DNA of 7,388 bases from JAMORN01 sp027063545 [NCBI: bacterium]. Lineage in GTDB: Bacteria > JAMORN01. The stretch lies in contig JAMORN010000134.1 of assembly GCA_027063545.1 (NCBI GenBank), positions 1-7,388 on the forward strand. Direction: 5' to 3'. Below the pieces are notes generated by a model that was given only the letters and a program-made list of their open reading frames with translations, searched no databases and was not told where the DNA came from. Of the stretch, positions 1 to 5,454 are shown one piece after another. The translations under genes and the position numbers were made by a program. How positions within the stretch are numbered: the first letter of the stretch is position 1; the number at the start of each line of letters is the position of its first letter.

Positions 1-308
1 TAGGTGAGAATGGAAAGTATCTTTCTGGAGGTGAAAGACAAAGGGTTGTTCTTGCTAGAACAATAATTCCAGATAAAGATTTTATCATATTTGATGAGCC
101 AACATCAGCTTTAGATACAAAAACAGAAGATAAAGTAATAGATTATTTATTCAATGAAAAAAAGGATAAAACAATAATTATTGTAACCCATAAATTTAAA
201 CTTATAAAATATACAAATAAAGTATTAATGATAGAAAATGGTAAAGTTAAGTATTGGGGTGATACAGAAAAGTTTATAGAACAAAACAAAACAGAGCTTG
301 GGATATGA
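1..308 (+). CDS. ABC transporter ATP-binding domain, C-terminal part (5' end outside window)
   Basis: This is the last 101 codons of an ATP-hydrolysing ABC domain; the first full codon is at position 3 and TGA is at 306-308. In order it shows the ABC signature LSGGERQR (nt 21-44), a Walker B strand ending FDEP with Asp at nt 93-95 and catalytic Glu just after, the D-loop SALD, and the H-loop histidine in IVTHK (nt 189-191). The tail (VLMIENGKVKYWGD then EKFIEQ) resembles the end of exporter-type ATPases, in which the nucleotide-binding domain follows a membrane domain. The Walker A motif and any membrane segments lie outside the window, so substrate and direction of transport cannot be told. 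It overlaps the helicase start by 4 bases, implying one transcript. The ABC ATPase call is secure; the exporter subtype is an inference. Confidence 0.93.
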   Translation, partial: GENGKYLSGGERQRVVLARTIIPDKDFIIFDEPTSALDTKTEDKVIDYLFNEKKDKTIIIVTHKFKLIKYTNKVLMIENGKVKYWGDTEKFIEQNKTELGI

Positions 309-2314
309 TTGATTATAGAAAAGAATTGAATTCTCAGCAGTATGAGGCAGTTACAACTATATGGGGCCCTATTTTTGTATTTGCTGGTGCAGGAAGTGGT
401 AAAACAAAGGTTTTAACTTATAGGATTGCTTATCTAATAGAAAAAGGTTATGCTTCTCCTTCTGAGATTTTAGGTATTACTTTTACCAATAAAGCAGCAA
501 AAGAGATGAAGGAAAGAGTAGGAAGGTTAGTTGGGAATAAAGCTTCTGATATATTTTTATCTACATTTCATTCTTTTTGTTTGAAAGTATTAAGGGAGGA
601 TATAGAAAAAACAGGAATTTATCATAATAATTTCGTTATATATGATGAAACTGATCAATTATCTTTAATAACAAAAATAATAAAAGAAAACTATGCTGAC
701 ACGGGTTATTCACCTAGGGAAATGAAAAGGCTTATTTCTCATATAAAATCTAATATAGATAGAAAAGAAAAAGATTCAGATGATTTAGTTTATAGAATAT
801 ATAGAGCTTACCAAAAATCATTGATTAGTTATAATGCTTTAGATTTTGATGACTTATTATTAATAACCTATAGACTATTTAAAGAAAATGAAGAAATAAG
901 AAAAAAATGGGCTTCAAAATTTAAGTTTATTATGATAGATGAGTTTCAAGACACATCGCTTTTGCAATTTAATTTAATTTATGAGATAGCAAAAGATCAT
1001 GAAAATATTATGGTAGTTGGTGATGATGATCAAACAATATACTCATGGCGGGGAGCAAATATTGATAATATATTTAATTTTGAAAAAATATTTAAAAAAG
1101 CAAAAATTATAAAATTGGAAAGAAACTATAGATCAACACAAGAGATTTTAAATGTAGCAAATAGTGTTATAGAAAAAAATATAAAGAGAACTCCTAAAAA
1201 ATTATGGAATGATCAAAAAGGCGAAAAGGTTGAGATAAGAATATATCAGACAGAAGAAGAAGAGGCAGAGGATATAATAAGTGAGATTTTTAAGCAGGTT
1301 GTTATAAAGAAAAATTTTAAATTTTCAGATATAGCAATATTATATAGGGCAAATCATAATTCTAGAATCTTTGAAGAGTACGCCCGTTTAAAACAAATTC
1401 CATATAAAGTTGTTGGTGGTAAAGATTTCTATTCAAGAAAAGAAATTGTTTATGCTTTGTCTTATTTAAAAGTATTAGTAAATCCTTTAGATACCTTATC
1501 ATTAATAAGAGTATTAGAGTATCCTCCTAAAGGTATAGGAGAGGTAACTATAAATAGGATAAATGAATATATAAAAGAGAAAAAGATTAGTTTTTTTGAG
1601 GGGTTAAATCAGATTGATTTTATAAATAATATTCCAGATAGGGCAAAAAGGGCTATAAAAGAACTTTTGGACCTATTTAATATTGCAAAAGAATATTTTG
1701 ATAGACTTGAAAGTTGGCAAGATGCTTTAGATAGATATATGAGTCTTGCAGGTGTTTATGATTATATTAAAGTTTCAGAGAAAGAGAAGTCAAAGGCAGA
1801 AAAGAGGATTTTAAACATAAAAGAATTGGGGAGAAGTTTAGACTTATTTAAAAGTAGAAGTAAGAATAAGAGTTTAAAAGGATTTTTAGATATGATTTCT
1901 CTTATCTCTGATTCAGATATTTCAAAGGGTAAAAAAGAAGGAATAACTTTAATGACAGTTCATGCTTCAAAAGGACTTGAATTTCCATTTGTAATACTTC
2001 CTTTAATGGTTGATGGGAATTTTCCAAGTAGAAAGAGTATAGAAGAAGATGAGAAAGCAATAGAAGAGGAGAGAAGATTATTTTACGTGGCAATAACAAG
2101 AGCAAAAAGGAAGCTTCTTATTACAGCCTTTTTAAATAAAATGATAAGAGGGAATTTTATTCCTCAGGAGATTTCGCCTTTTATTGAGGAAGCAAAAAAA
2201 AGCAATGCTGTAGAAATAAAATTTTTGGGAGAGTTTAAGAATAATAGATATAATAAGTTTGATAGAGAATTAAAAAGTAAGATTAAGGATATTTTATCAT
2301 CACTGGGAGATTAG
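305..2314 (+). CDS. uvrD: UvrD/Rep/PcrA-family superfamily 1A DNA helicase
   Basis: This is a 3'-5' ATP-dependent DNA helicase of 669 residues, close to the length of E. coli Rep. Visible motifs in order are: Q-motif LNSQQYEAV (8-16), Walker A AGAGSGKT (27-34), motif Ia ITFTNKAAKEM (about 58-68), Walker B IDEFQDTS with Asp212 and Glu213, motif III GDDDQTIYSWRGA, motif IV RNYRS, motif V TVHASKGLEF (551-560) and motif VI EERRLFYVAITRAKR with the arginine finger near 599. All catalytic motifs are intact. Family members unwind DNA in repair, replication restart and removal of bound proteins. The DDDQ-IYSWRGA stretch and the absence of a long C-terminal tail look more Rep-like than UvrD-like, so the symbol is a family label. 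The ATG overlaps the TGA of the upstream ABC gene (ATGA). No good Shine-Dalgarno is visible, so translational coupling is likely. It ends in TAG with no obvious terminator. Confidence 0.95.
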   Translation: MIDYRKELNSQQYEAVTTIWGPIFVFAGAGSGKTKVLTYRIAYLIEKGYASPSEILGITFTNKAAKEMKERVGRLVGNKASDIFLSTFHSFCLKVLREDIEKTGIYHNNFVIYDETDQLSLITKIIKENYADTGYSPREMKRLISHIKSNIDRKEKDSDDLVYRIYRAYQKSLISYNALDFDDLLLITYRLFKENEEIRKKWASKFKFIMIDEFQDTSLLQFNLIYEIAKDHENIMVVGDDDQTIYSWRGANIDNIFNFEKIFKKAKIIKLERNYRSTQEILNVANSVIEKNIKRTPKKLWNDQKGEKVEIRIYQTEEEEAEDIISEIFKQVVIKKNFKFSDIAILYRANHNSRIFEEYARLKQIPYKVVGGKDFYSRKEIVYALSYLKVLVNPLDTLSLIRVLEYPPKGIGEVTINRINEYIKEKKISFFEGLNQIDFINNIPDRAKRAIKELLDLFNIAKEYFDRLESWQDALDRYMSLAGVYDYIKVSEKEKSKAEKRILNIKELGRSLDLFKSRSKNKSLKGFLDMISLISDSDISKGKKEGITLMTVHASKGLEFPFVILPLMVDGNFPSRKSIEEDEKAIEEERRLFYVAITRAKRKLLITAFLNKMIRGNFIPQEISPFIEEAKKSNAVEIKFLGEFKNNRYNKFDRELKSKIKDILSSLGD

Positions 2315-2381
2315 TAGGAGAAAATGAATAGTTCATATTTAATTTTGATTTAAAAAAGATAATATAAATTAGGTTTTCCCT

Positions 2382-2410
2382 TTGTAAAACTCCATAAATT
2401 TTTTTATATT
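2382..2410 (+). promoter_or_regulatory. Candidate sigma-70 type promoter for rpsU
   Basis: TTGTAA (2382-2387) and TATATT (2405-2410) are separated by exactly 17 bases. This matches a housekeeping promoter closely enough to propose a start of transcription near 2417, about 45 bases before rpsU. In DNA this AT-rich such matches also arise by chance. The position, in the only sizeable gap between the helicase gene and rpsU, supports the call. Confidence 0.4.
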
Positions 2411-2432
2411 TTTCTACAATAAAAATTAAAAA

Positions 2433-2469
2433 TCCCACAAAAACGGAAGGGAGGTGAGTTTAAGTGGGA
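2433..2469 (+). promoter_or_regulatory. rpsU translation start region: very strong Shine-Dalgarno inside a possible start-codon hairpin
   Basis: The purine tract AAGGGAGGTGA (2447-2457) contains GGAGGTGA, an eight-base perfect complement to the usual 3' end of 16S rRNA, and lies 6 bases before the GTG start. In addition, TCCCAC (2433-2438) is perfectly complementary to GTGGGA (2464-2469), which includes the start codon. Pairing would close a 25-base loop holding the Shine-Dalgarno. The ribosome binding site is certain; the hairpin and any control by it are inference. Confidence 0.45.
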
Positions 2470-2670
2470 GAGATAGGAATTATTGTTAGAGAAGGTGAAG
2501 ACTTTGAAAAGGCTTTTAAAAGATTTAAAAGGGTATTTGAAAGAGCAGGAGTAATTAGACAACTTAAAAGACACATGTATTATGAAAAGCCTTCAGAAAT
2601 CAAAAAGAAAAAAATGAATGCATTAAAAAGAGAGTTAGAACAACTAAGAAAAAGAAACAAAAAGAAATAA
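2464..2670 (+). CDS. rpsU: Small ribosomal subunit protein bS21
   Basis: bS21 (68 residues) is a small, very basic protein of the 30S subunit that sits near the 3' end of 16S rRNA and helps in translation initiation. The family signature is clear: an acidic N-terminal strand (VREGEDFEKA), the FKRFKR-type helix with AG following (ERAGVI), then YYEKPSE and a Lys/Arg-rich C-terminal helix. The GTG start at 2464 is chosen because the strong Shine-Dalgarno at 2447-2457 is 6 bases away and the protein then has family length. It appears to be a single-gene unit: a candidate promoter lies upstream and an intrinsic terminator begins 10 bases after the stop. The middle reads HMYYEKPS where many homologues have KREHYEKPS, a minor difference. 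Confidence 0.95.
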   Translation: MGEIGIIVREGEDFEKAFKRFKRVFERAGVIRQLKRHMYYEKPSEIKKKKMNALKRELEQLRKRNKKK

Positions 2671-2680
2671 TATTAAAATA

Positions 2681-2705
2681 CCCTGCCAATTTATGGCAGG
2701 GTTTT
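2681..2705 (+). terminator. Intrinsic terminator after rpsU
   Basis: An 8-bp perfect stem, CCCTGCCA (2681-2688) with TGGCAGGG (2694-2701), closes a 5-base loop and is followed by TTTT. It is GC-rich in an AT-rich setting and starts 10 bases after the rpsU stop. The T-run is short and hisI begins at 2714, so some read-through into hisI is possible. Confidence 0.85.
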
Positions 2706-2713
2706 GATTTATT

Positions 2714-3139
2714 ATGAGTTCCCAAAATTTCAAAGAATCTTCGAATTACGAAGAACTTATTAATATTTTAAAATTTCAAGATAATGGATTAATCCCGGTT
2801 ATTGTTGTAGATTATAAAACAAAAGATATATTAATGTTTGCATATATGAATAAAGACGCCCTTTATAATACATTAAAAACAGGTAAAATGACCTATTATT
2901 CTAGAAGTAGAAAAAAACTTTGGATAAAAGGTGAAACAAGTGGTAATTATCAATTAGTAAAAAGAGTTTTAGTAGATTGTGATGGCGATGTTCTTTTATT
3001 TTATGTTGAACAGAAAGGTGTAGCTTGTCATACAGGACATTATAGTTGTTTTTATAGAGAATATGATCCTAATAGTAAAGAAATAAAAGAAATTTCTCCT
3101 GTAATAATTGATCCTAAAGAACTTTATAAAAATTCCTAA
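2714..3139 (+). CDS. hisI: Phosphoribosyl-AMP cyclohydrolase
   Basis: HisI hydrolyses phosphoribosyl-AMP to ProFAR, the third step of histidine biosynthesis in the cytoplasm, as a zinc enzyme. At 141 residues this is the stand-alone form, without the HisE pyrophosphohydrolase domain found in fused HisIE proteins. The N-terminal KFQDNGLIPVIVVD and LMFAYMN are typical. The metal-site region is intact: Asp88, Cys89, Asp90 and Asp92 in DCDGD, then Cys105-His106-Thr-Gly and Cys112. YYSRSRKKLWIKGETSGN (61-78) is the substrate-binding segment. The ATG at 2714 is the only usable start: an in-frame TGA lies at 2705-2707 and the next Met is within the conserved domain. No Shine-Dalgarno is present; the nearest G-rich stretch is the 3' arm of the rpsU terminator, 12 bases upstream. 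No other his gene is in the window. rnhB follows after 8 bases. Confidence 0.95.
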   Translation: MSSQNFKESSNYEELINILKFQDNGLIPVIVVDYKTKDILMFAYMNKDALYNTLKTGKMTYYSRSRKKLWIKGETSGNYQLVKRVLVDCDGDVLLFYVEQKGVACHTGHYSCFYREYDPNSKEIKEISPVIIDPKELYKNS

Positions 3140-3147
3140 ATAAATTT

Positions 3148-3918
3148 ATGGATTTATCAAAAATCAATTTTAATATTATAGGCATAGACGAGGCTGGACG
3201 GGGATGTATTGCTGGAAGTTTATTTGTCACTGCTGTTTATATAGAAAAGGAGTTTATAGAAAAATTTAAATATTTAGATAAAATAAAAGATTCTAAAAAA
3301 CTTACAGAAAAAGAACGTTTTTTTTTATATAAAGAAATTGAAAAAACTTCAGGAATATATTATAAAATAAAAAAAATTACTCCTCAGGAAATAGATCAAT
3401 CAAATATTTTAAGAGTTACTTTAGAAGCTATGAAAGAAGTTGCTTTATCATTACTCAACACTATTTATAAGAAAAATAAGTCAAAAGAGAATTTTTTAAT
3501 ATATGTAGATGGTAATAAAGCTTTCAATCTTAAAAATTATATAGTTAAACCTATTATAAAAGGTGATAGTAAAATTCTACAAATTAGTTTAGCTTCTATT
3601 ATATCAAAAGTGAATAAAGATAAGGAATCTATAGAGTTACATAAATTATATCCTAATTATAATTTTAAAAAACATAAAGGATATGCCACAAAAGAACATT
3701 TATCTCTAATACAAAAAAACGGAATAATAAAAGGAATATATAGAGAGACTTATTTTCCTGTAAAAGAACTTAATTTTTCCAAGAAATATTTTTATTTCAA
3801 AGAAAAGATTTTGAACGGAGAAAACCAAGAATCCATTCTATTTGAAATAAATTTTTCTGAACTTTCTATAGATGAAAAACAAGCTCTAAATACACTTATT
3901 AAAAAAAAGTTTTCATAG
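3148..3918 (+). CDS. rnhB: Ribonuclease HII
   Basis: RNase HII cuts RNA in RNA-DNA hybrids and starts removal of single ribonucleotides misincorporated into DNA. The four catalytic acids are in place: Asp14 and Glu15 in GIDEAGRG, Asp121 in YVDGNKAF, and Asp158 in SKVNKDK. Also visible are the DSKKLT segment (48-53), the GRG motif (17-19) and YPNYNFKKHKGYATKEH (168-184). The usual HRxSF near the end of the core reads YRETYF (198-203) here, a modest change. At 256 residues it is longer than the common 200-220. The extra is mainly a C-terminal extension of about 48 residues (209-256) of unknown role. It follows hisI by 8 bases and probably shares its transcript. The spacer has no Shine-Dalgarno, and the ATG at 3148 is the first one that retains the whole conserved core. 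The identification is secure. Confidence 0.95.
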   Translation: MDLSKINFNIIGIDEAGRGCIAGSLFVTAVYIEKEFIEKFKYLDKIKDSKKLTEKERFFLYKEIEKTSGIYYKIKKITPQEIDQSNILRVTLEAMKEVALSLLNTIYKKNKSKENFLIYVDGNKAFNLKNYIVKPIIKGDSKILQISLASIISKVNKDKESIELHKLYPNYNFKKHKGYATKEHLSLIQKNGIIKGIYRETYFPVKELNFSKKYFYFKEKILNGENQESILFEINFSELSIDEKQALNTLIKKKFS

Positions 3919-3993
3919 TTTTTTCTTTTATAGAAAAATTTCAATTTTAATTTTTTTCAAAAATAAAGTGGAAAAATTTTTAAAAAAACTTAA
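3919..3993 (+). other. AT-rich spacer after rnhB, no gene seen
   Basis: All three forward frames are closed by stops and nothing resembles a coding piece. TTTTTC (3920-3925) and GAAAAA (3933-3938) could form a weak 6-bp hairpin, followed by T-rich sequence up to about 3957. This may serve as a poor terminator for hisI-rnhB, but the stem has only one G-C pair, so I do not call it firmly. Confidence 0.4.
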
Positions 3994-4065
3994 TTATGTA
4001 TTTATAACGATGTAGCTGGAGATCATCAAGAATGGCAAACTTTAATTTATGATAATAGTATATAA
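3994..4065 (+). pseudogene. Short fragment of a probable secreted or beta-sandwich protein
   Basis: Reading frame 1 between stops at 3991 and 4063 gives a 23-residue piece containing NDVAGDHQEWQTLIYDNS. The DHQEWQTLIYD pattern looks like real extracellular beta-sandwich protein, where a W-x-T-L/V strand is common. It has no start codon of its own and no ribosome binding site. It lies immediately before, and overlaps, the choice-of-anchor J remnant, which is read in frame 2. I infer it is the preceding part of the same decayed gene, separated by a frameshift near 4050-4075. It could instead be a chance open stretch. Confidence 0.35.
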
Positions 4066-4555
4066 TATATTATTTTCTACCTCTTTTGAAGAAGATAATT
4101 TGGATAGTTTTATTGTAATAGATCAAGATGGAGATGGTTATTCATGGACCATTGTAACAGATGATGCTCATACTGGTTAAGCTTCTGCCTACGTTGAATG
4201 GGATGATAATGCTCCTAATAATGATTGGTTAATTACACCTATAATTGATATTTCAGCAGGTGTTGATTCTTTAATTTTTTGGATTAAACCTTTTTCTTTT
4301 TATGAAGAAAAATTAGAAATTTTGGCTGTATCATTAACTAATAGTTTAGATTTAGATACATCCAATCCTGTTTCTATTACAACAATTACAAATGAGTCTC
4401 CTGATCAATGGAAAAGATATTCCATTTATATAGGAAATATTTTAAATTCTAACTTAAATCGTATAGCATTTAGATATATTTCAAATGATCAAATGTATAT
4501 CTATTTAGATGATATTCAAATAACAAAATCAACAGCTATAATAGGTAGATATTAA
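4049..4555 (+). pseudogene. Decayed choice-of-anchor J (cleaved-adhesin-like) domain protein, in-frame stop
   Basis: Frame 2 from the ATG at 4049 to TAA at 4553-4555 is open except for one TAA at 4178-4180. Across that stop the translation reads as one domain: TSFEEDNLDSF, DQDGDGYSWTIVTDDAHTG, stop, ASAYVEWDDNAPNNDWLITP, IIDIS, then DQWKRYSIYIGN, RIAFRYIS and YIYLDDIQI. This order (FEE start, DGDGYSW, a SAYVEW strand, NDWLITP, the IAFR strand, a final LDDIQI) is the pattern of choice-of-anchor J domains, which occur in secreted or surface proteins and act in binding. One substitution, such as TCA to TAA, would explain the stop. No signal peptide or anchor is visible and the N-terminal part is missing, so this is a gene remnant. 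The part after the stop has a TTG (4322) that could act as a start, but no convincing binding site precedes it. A terminator follows 9 bases after the final stop. Confidence 0.75.
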
Positions 4556-4563
4556 AACAATTT

Positions 4564-4605
4564 TGCCATTTTCAAGGAGCCTTATAGAGGCTCCTTTTTT
4601 TGGCA
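4564..4605 (+). terminator. Strong intrinsic terminator before the flagellar operon
   Basis: AAGGAGCC (4574-4581) pairs perfectly with GGCTCCTT (4589-4596) around a 7-base loop and runs into a T-tract (4595-4601). An outer pair, TGCCA (4564-4568) with TGGCA (4601-4605), could extend the stem beyond a small T-rich internal loop. It closes the transcription unit of the decayed gene and insulates the flagellar operon. The outer arm coincides with the -24 element of the next promoter. Confidence 0.88.
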
Positions 4606-4616
4606 TTTATATTGCA
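4601..4616 (+). promoter_or_regulatory. Sigma-54 (RpoN) -24/-12 promoter for flgJ-flgN-flgK
   Basis: TGGCA (4601-4605) and TTGCA (4612-4616) match the RpoN consensus TGGCAC-N5-TTGCA. The invariant GG (4602-4603) and GC (4614-4615) are exactly 12 bases apart, as required. The only departures lie in the less conserved bases after TGGCA. Transcription would start near 4626, giving a leader of about 28 bases before flgJ. Sigma-54 promoters need an NtrC-type activator ATPase, and many bacteria control middle flagellar genes this way. No activator site could be identified. Confidence 0.82.
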
Positions 4617-4653
4617 TCTCTATAAAAAAAGCAGAAAAAAATAGAGGTGCATA

Positions 4654-5454
4654 ATGCAGAAGTTATCAAATACTACTCATATTAATTCAGTAGAGTATAA
4701 AGAATTAGAGAAATACAAAAAAATAAAGAAAATAGGTGATGATTTTGAAACTTTTTTTATTTCTTTTCTTTTAAATAATATATCTAAAAATATAGGAAGC
4801 TCTGGTTATTTACCATTAACTACAGAAGGGAAAATATATAGATCTTGGTTCTATGATGCTATAGCAAAAGAAATAGCAAAAAGTTATGATTTTCATATAA
4901 GTGAAAATATTCAAAAAGAGTTATCAGAAATAGAAAAATTAGATTATAATAAACTTAGAGAACTTGAAAGGAAAAAATTTCTTGATATAGAAATTATTCC
5001 AAGAAAAAATTTCTCTATTAATGAAAATGTTCTTTATTCTCATATAGAAAATGTAATAGAAAGAGTTTCAAAAAAGTATGGAATAAGAAAATCTTTAATA
5101 AAGGCAATAATAAAAGTAGAATCAAATTTTAATCCTTATGCAATTTCTTCTAAAGGTGCAAAAGGACTAATGCAGCTTATGGATTCAACCGCTAAAGATT
5201 TAGGTGTAAAAAATGTTTGGTCTATAGTCGATAATATAGAAGGAGGAGTAAAATATTTAAGATCTTTAATAGATAGATTTGGTGATGAAAAATTAGCTTT
5301 GGCTGCATATAATGCTGGTCCAGGAAATGTAATAAAATATGGAAATAGAATTCCTCCATTTAGGGAGACACAAAATTATGTAAATAAAGTTTTGTATTGG
5401 GATAAATATTATAAGGAGAAGGAAAATGAAACAAGAGAATTTGCAGGAGATTAA
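4654..5454 (+). CDS. flgJ: FlgJ-type rod-binding protein fused to a lytic transglycosylase domain
   Basis: This 266-residue protein has two parts. Residues 29-78 resemble the FlgJ rod-capping domain: FETFFISFLLNNI, then IYRSWFYDAIAKEIAKS. Residues about 127-250 are a family 1 (SLT) lytic transglycosylase domain: KYGIRKSLIKAIIKVESNF with catalytic Glu156, SSKGAKGLMQLM (165-176), AYNAGPGNV (218-226) and the closing ETQNYVNKVL. Such enzymes cut the glycan strands of peptidoglycan, here presumably to let the rod pass through the wall. The classical enterobacterial FlgJ carries a glucosaminidase domain instead. No Sec signal peptide is seen, consistent with export by the flagellar apparatus. Start chosen: ATG with GAGGTG (4644-4649) 4 bases upstream. 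It is first in the operon behind the sigma-54 promoter, and its 3' end overlaps flgN by 29 bases. The transglycosylase call is secure; the FlgJ N-domain is well supported by pattern and context. Confidence 0.9.
   Translation: MQKLSNTTHINSVEYKELEKYKKIKKIGDDFETFFISFLLNNISKNIGSSGYLPLTTEGKIYRSWFYDAIAKEIAKSYDFHISENIQKELSEIEKLDYNKLRELERKKFLDIEIIPRKNFSINENVLYSHIENVIERVSKKYGIRKSLIKAIIKVESNFNPYAISSKGAKGLMQLMDSTAKDLGVKNVWSIVDNIEGGVKYLRSLIDRFGDEKLALAAYNAGPGNVIKYGNRIPPFRETQNYVNKVLYWDKYYKEKENETREFAGD

Noticed and set aside
1902-2105. Open frame of 67 codons on the minus strand inside the helicase gene
   Set aside because: It lies wholly within the conserved motif V-VI region of the helicase on the other strand. 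Its Leu/Lys-rich composition is what the reverse of AT-rich coding sequence gives, and no ribosome binding site is seen.
2315-2353. Nine-codon open frame (MNSSYLILI) after a TAGGAG sequence just downstream of the helicase stop
   Set aside because: The spacing of 3 bases is short, the peptide has no recognisable character, and tiny frames like this are expected by chance. It could be the relic of a lost downstream gene, but nothing supports that.
3933-3979. Direct repeat GAAAAATTT (3933-3941 and 3971-3979)
   Set aside because: Low-complexity A/T sequence in an AT-rich spacer; a nine-base match here has no weight.
4322-4555. Stand-alone 77-residue protein starting at TTG 4322
   Set aside because: The same frame continues upstream with convincing domain sequence back to 4049 across a single stop, so this is the tail of a broken gene. 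No Shine-Dalgarno supports the TTG.
4600-4628. Sigma-70 promoter TTGGCA with TATAAA or TAAAAA before flgJ
   Set aside because: Spacing is 15 bases to TATAAA, or 17 to the poor TAAAAA, whereas the same bases fit the sigma-54 pattern almost perfectly with the exact 12-base GG-GC spacing.
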